This document shows, in pieces, positions 27,440 to 34,686 of a stretch of 64,000 bases of DNA. The notes beneath the pieces are model-generated. The model was not told the origin of the DNA, did not search any database, and saw only the letters and a program-made list of their open reading frames with translations. Origin of the DNA: JAJEFO01 sp022819605 (GTDB lineage Bacteria > Pseudomonadota > Alphaproteobacteria > Rhodobacterales > Rhodobacteraceae); the NCBI GenBank assembly GCA_965221545.1, contig OZ244901.1:4092001-4156000 (forward strand), given 5' to 3'. The translations under genes and the position numbers were made by a program. Positions within the stretch are counted from its first letter, which is position 1. Every line of letters begins with the position of its first letter.

Positions 27440-27990
27440 CCGAATTCCGCTGTGCCAAAGCGCCACCGGACCGCTGCTGTCCCGTTCGAATTCTCCACTC
27501 TCGGTAAAGGGGCGGACGGTCAGCCTCCTTTCGCAGTGGTCCTCGGTTATACGAAATGCAATGCCGAGCGTATGCCTCAAGATGAATCCCCATTCGCGTC
27601 GATGTGCGACGCCTGGAGGGTCGAAGTGCCACGATGGTCAAACCCAAAACAGGCATCCGGCCAGGCGTTTCGGGTGACGGTGTCGTAGTTCAGGTTGCAG
27701 ATACCTGGATCGAAACGATTGCGGAGTTGGCCAAAGAACTCTGTATAGTCGGAAATCGCGGGCGGGCAAGCCTCGAACTTCACGCTCAGGTCCCGCATGT
27801 GGCTGGCCAGCTATTCGAGGAGAAACGACTGCTGGCCCAAGATCAGTTTCCTGACAGCGTACTTGTCCGGAGAACTGCACAGCCATTGAAGCGCACTGAC
27901 GGGGTCGCGGCCTCGATGGTTTCGATTATCGGGTTTCCGAAGGGAGGCAGCGAAAGCCAGCTCGCGAGCGCTGTCATCTTGCCGAGGACA
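27440..27990 (-). pseudogene. Decayed SIR2-like gene
   Basis: Pieces in different frames line up with a SIR2-like domain. One frame reads ISDYTEFFGQLRNRFDPGIC then NLNYDTVTRNAWPDACFGFD (the N-Y-D motif after a beta strand). A second frame continues with FDPPGVAHRREWGFILRHTL, where the family has a W-x-F-x-x-H-L-H-G stretch with the catalytic histidine. Upstream (27820-27980) SALQWLCSSPDKYAVRK is compatible with the same protein. At least one frameshift and several stops are needed to join them. It lies 5 kb from an intact but distinct SIR2-HerA pair. Confidence 0.55.
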
Positions 27991-28328
27991 CGTTGTCACA
28001 CATACAGCAGAGCGACAGCCGTGACATGAGCTAGTGGGAAGGGATGGAGTTATCATGGACTTCGAATTGATGTACTGGCATAGTCCAATCCTACCGGCAT
28101 TTTTGCAATCGACAATGTTCAGCTCGAAGAGCTTGCTATTGAGGACGACAACGCGGCTAGGGTCCCGAATAGGCGTGTGCGGGGCCAGTCGGCTTAGGGT
28201 CAGTGCTGGACATCTGGGGCGCGGCGCATCAGTCATTAATTTGGCCTGTTTGGGCGAAATTCGTGAAACTATTTTACTACTCCCACGTGCAATCATAACC
28301 TTGAGGAAAAGCAAAGTCGGGGCAAGTC
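27991..28328. other. Non-coding gap before the RelA/SpoT unit
   Basis: About 340 bases, AT-richer than the core genome. No gene is supported. It probably holds the promoter of the 28329-29956 operon; no clear box is claimed. Confidence 0.4.
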
Positions 28329-29351
28329 ATGCCGGTTCAGAATATACACACCTACTTGGTCCATCCCGGAAAGGGTGTGGACGATGTGCCTGAAATCGGG
28401 GGGACATCCGTCGCACTCGAAGGGAAGTTATTCAACCTTTTGGATAGTATCTACACGCGGTCGGATGCTGAGTGCGGCATTGAAATTTCGTTCAACCATC
28501 GTGCCGATGGAGAACAACAAAATGACTGTCGCGATCTAATATTGGGTTATCTGAACAAACCAACTCTCCTGAAGGGCAGGCGAGTTGCTCAACGGCTCCA
28601 AGGTTTGTCTGATCGCCGGTCCGGCTTGGGGTTGCTTTTCTTAATGTCCGGAATGGAGGGACGGGAGCACAAAATTGTGATCTCTCGATTTCCGACCGAT
28701 AGCGCGATATTGGCTGAAGAGGACCAGAACAACCTGAGCGTCGAATTCCTTGAACGGGTGTTTATGAAGAGCGCTACCGCGTATAAGGTAGCGGCATATC
28801 AGCACGCGTCATTGTTGGCCGGCTTTTGGCAAGGACGTGCAATCGACCGCCAGATTAATAGCCGCGCAATAGAGATTTCAGAGTACTGGATCGCCGAGTT
28901 TCTTGCGTCAGGACTGAGCCTTACCCCGGCAGCTGGATCACGAAGGTTGGCGGTCACTCTGCGGAATGCCGCCAAGAGTTCCGACGATGTCGAGATAAAG
29001 AGCGAGATTGCCGCTGCGGTTACTCTGGCTCGCGGCCTAGGGCGAGCCCCGATCAGCATTACACAGTTTGCTGAGCATTTTGGGCTATCAGATGAATGCA
29101 GAGCAGCGATAAACGACGAGATCAAGTCCCCGGGGCTTGCGGACGAGCAGTTTCAGTTTGATCCCGCTGAGTTTAGCGCCAACCTCGCGTACCGTTCAGT
29201 TGAGCTCAACAATGGAGCTGTACTGACCGCGGAATCAAGAGAGTTTGACGAAGTATTTCAACGTGAGCCGGTAGAGGGTGACGAAAGCCAGGTTCGGTAT
29301 TCGACGGTCGGTGAAGTGACCGACGAGAGGCTTAAGAAGGTGCGGTCATGA
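28329..29351 (+). CDS. Unknown protein coupled to RelA/SpoT synthetase
   Basis: A soluble 340-residue protein with no signal peptide or membrane segment. No family is recognised with confidence. Its build (N-terminal beta-rich part, VEFLERVFMKSATAYKVAAY near residue 137, FWQGRAIDRQIN near 168, an acidic C terminus) faintly recalls nucleoid-associated YejK/NdpA-type proteins. The gene overlaps the downstream RelA/SpoT-domain gene by four bases (ATGA at 29348-29351), so the two are translationally coupled. Its placement ahead of a small alarmone synthetase among defence genes fits an antitoxin, sensor or regulator. That is inference only. Codon use is AT-richer than flanking core genes. Confidence 0.75.
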   Translation: MPVQNIHTYLVHPGKGVDDVPEIGGTSVALEGKLFNLLDSIYTRSDAECGIEISFNHRADGEQQNDCRDLILGYLNKPTLLKGRRVAQRLQGLSDRRSGLGLLFLMSGMEGREHKIVISRFPTDSAILAEEDQNNLSVEFLERVFMKSATAYKVAAYQHASLLAGFWQGRAIDRQINSRAIEISEYWIAEFLASGLSLTPAAGSRRLAVTLRNAAKSSDDVEIKSEIAAAVTLARGLGRAPISITQFAEHFGLSDECRAAINDEIKSPGLADEQFQFDPAEFSANLAYRSVELNNGAVLTAESREFDEVFQREPVEGDESQVRYSTVGEVTDERLKKVRS

Positions 29352-29956
29352 CCTTGGAGCGCGACTACCAAGCTCGTTTCGATCAGGTCCTTCGGCCGCT
29401 TGCCAACAATATTCAGAACCAACTCTCTGAGTACTTGAAGGATGTACCTCGTATTGATCGGGTATCAGCTCGCGCAAAATCGGTTGACCGCTTCTTGGGC
29501 AAAGCGAATGCAAAGGTTGACGGTGGAGCCAAATACGTGGAGCCACTAGCCCAAATTCAGGACCAAGTGGGTGCTCGGATCATCACATTCTATTTGGATG
29601 ACGTTAATACGGTGGCCGAAGTAGTTGAGAAGTATTATCGACCGATCGAGCAGCAACACATCATCCCAGATAATGACTGGATGTTCGGTTACTTTGGTCG
29701 ACATTTTATACTGTTGGTCCCGTCGGAGACTATTGAGGAAGGATGGGACAAGAACATGGTACCGGATTTCTTCGAGTTGCAAATCAAGACCCTTTTCCAG
29801 CACGCATGGTCTGAAGCTAACCATGACCTCGGCTACAAACCGGGAGAACAACCTCTTGAAGCAGATGAAGCCCGACGATTGGCGTTCACATCGGCCCAAG
29901 CGTGGGGTGCCGACAAAATATTCAATGAAATGTTCCAGGAACGATCTGCCTCCTAA
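29348..29956 (+). CDS. RelA/SpoT-domain (p)ppGpp synthetase-like protein
   Basis: 202 residues made almost entirely of a RelA/SpoT nucleotidyltransferase domain. RAKSVDRFLGK (42-52) is the ATP-binding region, QDQVGARIITFYLDD (71-85) contains the catalytic acidic motif region, GYFGRH (114-119) keeps the GTP-stacking Tyr and the His of the G-loop, and FELQIKTLFQHAWSE (142-156) is the E-x-Q-x-(K/R)-T signature. Key residues look intact, so it should make (p)ppGpp or a related pyrophosphorylated nucleotide, or act as a ToxSAS-type toxin. No hydrolase, TGS or ACT domain is present. It is coupled to the unknown 340-residue protein upstream, and nothing follows it in the operon. Confidence 0.85.
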   Translation: MTLERDYQARFDQVLRPLANNIQNQLSEYLKDVPRIDRVSARAKSVDRFLGKANAKVDGGAKYVEPLAQIQDQVGARIITFYLDDVNTVAEVVEKYYRPIEQQHIIPDNDWMFGYFGRHFILLVPSETIEEGWDKNMVPDFFELQIKTLFQHAWSEANHDLGYKPGEQPLEADEARRLAFTSAQAWGADKIFNEMFQERSAS

Positions 29957-29980
29957 ACCTCGCCCACAAGGGTGAGGAGC

Positions 29981-30385
29981 TCATACCGACGGCTGTTCGT
30001 CTTCACCACTCTCGGATTCGGGGATGTTGTCGGCGTCCGACTGGAACAGCTCGGTGAGGGGACAGCGGAGACGTGTCTTGCGGCCCTGAGCCTCGGCGAC
30101 GGCGGGCATCATCCGGGTCTCGGCGCTGCAGGCGGTCATCCGGACGATGTCGAGCAGCAGCCTCTCGCCGGAGGGCAGCGCGTCGAGCCCGCCCCTCTCG
30201 CCGAGTTCCGTGAACGTGACGTGCGTGGGCAGCTCCCTGCGCCGGGCTTTGAGCGCCTCGCGCTCGGCGTCGAGCGTCCCGATCTCGTCCTTCAGCTTCC
30301 CGGCGGACGCGACGGCCGTGTCGAAAGGCGCGCCCCCGAGCAGGTCGACGCCGCGGTTGCGCAGCGTACTGAGCCGGTTCCGCAT
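29981..30385 (-). pseudogene. C-terminal fragment of a transposase-like protein
   Basis: The frame has a coiled-coil region (LKDEIGTLDAEREALKARRR) followed by LLLDIVRMTACSAET and TELFQSDADNIPE. This layout resembles the last 130 residues of a group of large transposases/recombinases, which read roughly DTIKMIAYRAET...LF-x-S-x-AD-x-x-P. The start of the protein is missing and an IS21-like remnant lies immediately upstream. Probably a 5'-deleted remnant. Confidence 0.4.
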
Positions 30386-30413
30386 CCGGTTGATCCAGCG
30401 GTGCAGTTGTCAG

Positions 30414-30483
30414 TGCCAAGTTAAGTCTCCCCAAATGCGCCAAAGCAAAATCCCCACTTTCGGGCGCTGACGCCCAGTCCCTG
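30414..30483 (+). repeat. Copy 1 of a dispersed IS-end-like repeat
   Basis: Begins TGCCAAGTTAAGTCTCCCC and ends with a 25-base block at 30459-30483 containing CGGGCGCTGACGCCCAG. The same 70-base arrangement recurs at 48482-48552, and the 25-base block recurs at 30532-30556 with one base changed. It lies directly upstream of an istA remnant, so IS21-type terminal repeats are likely. Confidence 0.7.
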
Positions 30484-30544
30484 TCACTGCCGGAAAAAAC
30501 TACCCAATTGTGCCGAAGTAAAACGGGACGCTTCGGGCGCTGAC

Positions 30545-30586
30545 GCCCAGCCCCTGGGGCCGGCATGCCGGCCCCAGGGGCTGGGC
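30545..30586. repeat. 42-bp perfect palindrome
   Basis: The sequence from 30545 to 30586 equals its own reverse complement (centre GGCATGCC, outer ends GCCCAG/CTGGGC). It overlaps the second dispersed repeat block, between the IS-end-like repeat and the istA remnant. Confidence 0.95.
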
Positions 30587-30644
30587 AGGCGCGACGGGAT
30601 GCACCCAATTGCGTCCAGAGCAGCAATGCCCTGGAGGCGACACA

Positions 30645-30955
30645 ATGATCAAACTGAAGGACATCGTGATGATCCATGACTTGAGGCGGCAGGGGCTCAG
30701 CATCGCCGCGATCGCCCGCGAGACGGGCCTCAATCCCAAGACCGTGTGAAGGCATCTGGGCCGACAGTCTTGAAGCCCCGGCCTACGGTCCAAGGGCGCC
30801 AAGCCCGCAACTGCTGAACCCCTTCAAAGGATACCTGTCCGAGAAGATCCGGAATCTCGGGCAGGCGTCTCTTCAACGAAATCGCCGCCCCGGGATACAA
30901 GGGCGGCTACCTCCCCATCACCACCGGAGGTGCCAGCCTGTACTTCCAGCTCGTC
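30645..30955 (+). mobile_element. istA: IS21-family istA remnant
   Basis: The frame starts MIKLKDIVMIHDLRRQGLSI then AAIARETGLNPKTV, the helix-turn-helix start of IstA, after a GGAGG site. A TGA at 30747 replaces an expected Arg codon, further stops follow, and one frame on GRRLFNEIAAPGYKGGYL matches the next conserved IstA segment. The rest of istA and all of istB are missing. Confidence 0.75.
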
Positions 30956-30961
30956 TGACAG

Positions 30962-30984
30962 TACCAAGTTAAGTCTCCCCCAAA
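30962..30984 (+). repeat. Partial third copy of the IS-end-like repeat
   Basis: CCAAGTTAAGTCTCCCC at 30964-30980 repeats the start of the elements at 30414 and 48482 in the same orientation, at the far side of the istA remnant. Confidence 0.6.
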
Positions 30985-31211
30985 GCTGGCTGGCGGCGTA
31001 GCCGGGAAGCCCTAGTGGCGCGCCGGTCAACCAGGGTCGAGCGCGACTCGCCGGACTTGCTGAGCGGTCCGTCGAATGTGATGAGCGCGAGCATCAAGTG
31101 GGCACGCCTTCTCGTGCGGTTGAAGGACCGGTCGCCGACGGCCACACCCACCAATTCAGTTTCTTGCTGATCGGACAAGCTTTGTGAATTCGTCCGATGA
31201 GGGCAGACAGA

Positions 31212-31433
31212 TCACCCAGCATGACGACCATGAGGTTTGTGGTCCAAGACGGCACTGATAAACTTGCCTCGAGATTGACCAGGCGCAGTAAATTCAGCCC
31301 AAACATTGGGTGGACAAGCAGAGTATCGCCATTCGACTCCATCAGGGAATCGAACAAATATTGTTTCGGTATCCGGATCGTAGGCTTCGGCTACAATCCT
31401 GGAGGAGCCGGTTACTGGGATCCATTCAATCAT
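31212..31433 (-). CDS. KTSC-domain small protein
   Basis: 73 residues from the ATG at 31433 (MIEWIPVTGSSRIVAEAYD). The SSRI...AYDP...FVRFPDGVEWRYSACP pattern, ending with S-x-G-K-F near residue 60, is the KTSC domain, named for a Lys-Thr-Ser-Cys set and typical of small proteins near RNA-related or mobile genes. Its start overlaps the end of the herA-like gene by eight bases, the same overlap as between sir2 and herA, so all three form one tightly coupled operon. An in-frame ATG at 31454 is an alternative start. The molecular role is unknown; here it could be an accessory or regulatory subunit. Confidence 0.7.
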   Translation of the reverse strand: MIEWIPVTGSSRIVAEAYDPDTETIFVRFPDGVEWRYSACPPNVWAEFTAPGQSRGKFISAVLDHKPHGRHAG

Positions 31434-33192
31434 AACCTTCCTCATAAGTGCCACGCCACGCTGCGATTGCGGGTCGTATGTCGGGTAGCTGCGGTTCTAT
31501 TCTCCAAGGGATCAGAGACGGATCGTCCGCTAGGGGCCTTGGTCTGGGTAGATCAAACAATATTCTCGCGGGCAGCAACAAGGACTCTCCGCTGATAACT
31601 CCTTCTCCTGTTCGCAACGAGGGTAACACGGCTGCCAATCCCGATATTGCGTCAGGTAAAGCTGCCCTGATTGTACCCTGATCCTCCGAGTTTGACAGGC
31701 GAAGTGAGACCAATGTTCCACATTGCGCTAGAGCTGTATCCGGCAGCTCGGCCGGTCGCTGCGTCACAAGAAGAAGACCAACGCCGTACTTGCGGCCTTC
31801 ACGTGCGATCCTATTGGCCGAATCACGTGTTATGACACTGGCGTTGTTGCCGAGATACCTGTGCGCTTCTTCCAGGACGACAAGAACGGGACTCGGACGG
31901 CCAATCCCGGGTCCATCGTAATTGCATCGTAGAGACACCTCGAAGAGTAGGTTGAGGACGACACCGATCGCGAGATCGGCCGCAATTGTTGGAACTCCGC
32001 TGAAGTCGAGCACTGACACCGGTTGGTTTCTACCCAACCAGTCATGCATAACGTCCACTAATGGGTCATCCCCGTCGAGGTCGCACTCTGGCTCTTGAAA
32101 GAACTGCAATTGTGGATCCAGAAGGCCTAATCGCAAGAGGTCCGGTGTAGTTCCATGCGTCCCGTGATAGGGTCCCTTATGCGGTGGTTGACCGCCCGGT
32201 CCATAAGGTTGAAACTCGGCAGAGCGCAGTTCGCTAGCGCTGCCAGGGTCGATCAAACAGGCAGTTGCGGGATCGGCCGCCTGTTCTCGAGTCTCATTGT
32301 TCTCCAGATCGAGTTGATGCCAGATCGCTCGAATATCGAATGGGACTGGTGTGTCAGCCGTTATTGCGGTGGGATCCAAGTCCAACCAAGCTGCCGATTT
32401 GACAAACTCTCGACGAGCAGTCGTGACCAGCTCCGTAAAGCGACTCATGAAAGTGGCCCCACCAGCTCCTCCTGCAAAAGCTCGCATAATCTCGGCTGCG
32501 GGTAGCGCCCAATACGGAACTCTTAACTGGGTCTCGTCGGTCGCTAGTACGCTTCTAATCGAGGCATGGTCCGCCAGTGCACTCGCGTACTCCCCGTGCG
32601 GATCAACTACTACGATGTTGGCAGCGCTCCAGCCACCGATCACAAAGCTCTGCAATAGCGATGCAACCATACTTGTCTTGCCGGACCCTGTAGATCCGAC
32701 AATGGCAGCATGTCGTACAACGAACTTTGATGCGTTGACGCATACTGGAATTTCCACTGCAGCTGCCAGACGTCCCAGACGAAGATGTTCATCGTCTGCG
32801 CCAGGAAAGACCGCGTGCAATTGCTCGGCGGTGGCAAAATGTACTGAATCGTCAAGTCCGGGGTAAGAACCCACGCCTCGTTGAAAGCGTCCGGTGCCGA
32901 GATCGATTTCTCCCAACAATTGAACTTGAAGCCAACGCTCTCCATGTTGAATGTTCTCTACCGGCTTTGTCGGGCCCGAGAGCTCCGCTATACCTACGAG
33001 GTCCACCGAGGCGATTATGTCTACCACTCCTCCTTGCGGAATTCGAACGAGTGATCCGATCTGGCCGATAGTTTGGATGCGTCCCCTGTAGATCGGTGCG
33101 GTACCGGCAAGATCGTCGTCAAGGGCAACCGTAACGGTAGAGCCAAGAACATGCCGGACCCTTCCTATATGGGTAGGATCCCTGTCAGGCAT
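31426..33192 (-). CDS. herA: HerA-like ATPase/helicase of a SIR2-HerA defence system
   Basis: About 588 residues. An N-terminal HAS-barrel-like beta domain (residues 5-75) precedes a FtsK/HerA ATPase. Walker A GSTGSGKTS lies near residues 166-174, VVDPHGEYA follows near 196, Walker B VLVVLEEAHRYL lies near 436-447, and LLVTQRPAELP near 480 holds the sensor Q/arginine region. Start 33192 is chosen because AGGAAG lies six bases upstream. It overlaps the sir2 stop by eight bases. In published SIR2-HerA systems (established knowledge) a HerA hexamer assembles with SIR2 and the complex depletes NAD or cleaves DNA on phage infection. All motifs needed look intact. Confidence 0.88.
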   Translation of the reverse strand: MPDRDPTHIGRVRHVLGSTVTVALDDDLAGTAPIYRGRIQTIGQIGSLVRIPQGGVVDIIASVDLVGIAELSGPTKPVENIQHGERWLQVQLLGEIDLGTGRFQRGVGSYPGLDDSVHFATAEQLHAVFPGADDEHLRLGRLAAAVEIPVCVNASKFVVRHAAIVGSTGSGKTSMVASLLQSFVIGGWSAANIVVVDPHGEYASALADHASIRSVLATDETQLRVPYWALPAAEIMRAFAGGAGGATFMSRFTELVTTARREFVKSAAWLDLDPTAITADTPVPFDIRAIWHQLDLENNETREQAADPATACLIDPGSASELRSAEFQPYGPGGQPPHKGPYHGTHGTTPDLLRLGLLDPQLQFFQEPECDLDGDDPLVDVMHDWLGRNQPVSVLDFSGVPTIAADLAIGVVLNLLFEVSLRCNYDGPGIGRPSPVLVVLEEAHRYLGNNASVITRDSANRIAREGRKYGVGLLLVTQRPAELPDTALAQCGTLVSLRLSNSEDQGTIRAALPDAISGLAAVLPSLRTGEGVISGESLLLPARILFDLPRPRPLADDPSLIPWRIEPQLPDIRPAIAAWRGTYEEGYD

Positions 33193-34357
33193 TTGCATCT
33201 TCCTGACCTTGACCACTTTCCTGGCCCATTGCTTGCTCCAGCAACGCTCGTAGGGTATTGTCTTGACCATGCACATGTTGCGTGCTTCGCGCCAAATACC
33301 GTGCAAGAAAGGTGAAGTCGGGAAGTTGACACTGCCCATCGAACCATATGTCGGGTAGGGGATCCTCAGGCTCAATCCAATTTGCTCTGACACCTCCGAT
33401 AATCGCTTCCGTCCCGGCGACAACTTGGAGATTGGGCGTGATCTGAGCTCGATCCGCCAGGGCATCCGGGATATCCGAGTATAGAAAAGCTAGGAACTCG
33501 GAGCGTTCCCGCCGAGTCGCCGCGTCAAAGATCAATTCATTGAGGTGGTCATCGCTAAAGGAGTAACCACAGATCAAAACGAGCGTTTCGGGCTGGTTGA
33601 GAGCCCGGCGAAACCGATCCTGCAATACGAGAAATGGTACACGGCGTGAGTCGTCATACTTTGTATCCGACGGATAAATTGCTGCCGGCAAATCATTCGG
33701 TGCTGGCTGCCCAATCCTTACGATCTGACCATCCTCTTTCCAGATCCAGTTGAGTGAGCCGTGAAGTTTCCAAAGCCTTACAAAAAAAGATGGTAGTATT
33801 TCCGTAGAAGAACCCGGTAAGGATTCTACTAATTCAGTATGAAATGAAGCTTGTAAAGTACCGATGAATCCATCAAAGTATGGAACGCGCATTGTTTCTA
33901 ATGCATCTTCCAACAAGAGGTCATAATTTACCGTAAATAATTCAACCGGAAGGTGATAACTGTCTCGTGCTAACCATGCGGCCAGGCAGATAACGGGATC
34001 TTTGTCTTCTGCATCAATGTTTAGTGCGCAAGCTATTTTTTGACAGATCGATCTGTCGAGGTCTCTTGCCATGTCTGCCGTCAACCCGTCGACAGTTTCC
34101 CCACCGGAGATGAGGTTCGCGATTCGGCGGATGCGGCTCAATGCACCCTCAAGATTGTGACTATTCAATTGATGGTCGAGTAGAGTGCGAGCGCCTTGGT
34201 CAAGGGAATTCAAGACAATATCCTGAAGACCATCAACGTCTGGCAAACCGCAAGATCGACCCACGCCCGCGCCCAAGAAGAAGCAAACATGACGTGAGCG
34301 AGTTGCGAGCTTGGAACTCAAGGACGATACGAAACTGTGCGGATCGTGACTAGTCAT
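33185..34357 (-). CDS. sir2: SIR2-like NADase effector of a SIR2-HerA system
   Basis: A 390-residue cytosolic protein with a SIR2-type NAD-binding fold: FFLGAGVGRSCGLP (27-39) is the G-A-G-x-(S) loop, FTVNYD (141-146) the T-x-N-x-D motif and LWKLHGSLNW (195-204) carries the putative catalytic His199; ICGYSFSDDHLNELI near 275 completes the site. The C-terminal third is presumably the HerA-contact part. It is followed by herA with an eight-base overlap. DNA here is visibly AT-richer than core genes, consistent with horizontal acquisition. Function by analogy: NAD degradation leading to abortive infection. Confidence 0.88.
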   Translation of the reverse strand: MTSHDPHSFVSSLSSKLATRSRHVCFFLGAGVGRSCGLPDVDGLQDIVLNSLDQGARTLLDHQLNSHNLEGALSRIRRIANLISGGETVDGLTADMARDLDRSICQKIACALNIDAEDKDPVICLAAWLARDSYHLPVELFTVNYDLLLEDALETMRVPYFDGFIGTLQASFHTELVESLPGSSTEILPSFFVRLWKLHGSLNWIWKEDGQIVRIGQPAPNDLPAAIYPSDTKYDDSRRVPFLVLQDRFRRALNQPETLVLICGYSFSDDHLNELIFDAATRRERSEFLAFLYSDIPDALADRAQITPNLQVVAGTEAIIGGVRANWIEPEDPLPDIWFDGQCQLPDFTFLARYLARSTQHVHGQDNTLRALLEQAMGQESGQGQEDANA

Positions 34358-34686
34358 TTGCCTACTTAATGGTTCGCATTGGTGCGGGAGGAGACTGAAT
34401 TATGGAAGCGAGTTAATGGCTGAGCGGCACATCTTGAGATGGTACGTGATTGGCGGTTAGGACAGGAGCAAACGAATACACGCCCGATGGCGGTTGAGCA
34501 AGTAGGGAAAGCGCCGGGAGGCGATCTCTGTACGACTGCATCTACCCGGTTCCGTCGAAGGCGCAATCTGTGCGGCCAAGACTTGAAGCCTCCAGTCAGG
34601 CGAGCTTGCAGCGAAAGAAGGCCCGAAGACCACGATTGTCGTGCACTACGTCAACCTTCTCGTGTGGTGTGAGCATGTAGGGGGTT
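34358..34686. other. Gap between sir2 and the yhaN remnant
   Basis: About 330 bases upstream of sir2 (minus strand). It should contain the sir2-herA-KTSC promoter. No gene, repeat or strong hairpin is recognised. Confidence 0.45.

Noticed and set aside
27375..28029. Small + strand frames (100-140 codons)
   Set aside because: They are antisense to the decayed SIR2-like fragments and show no family resemblance.
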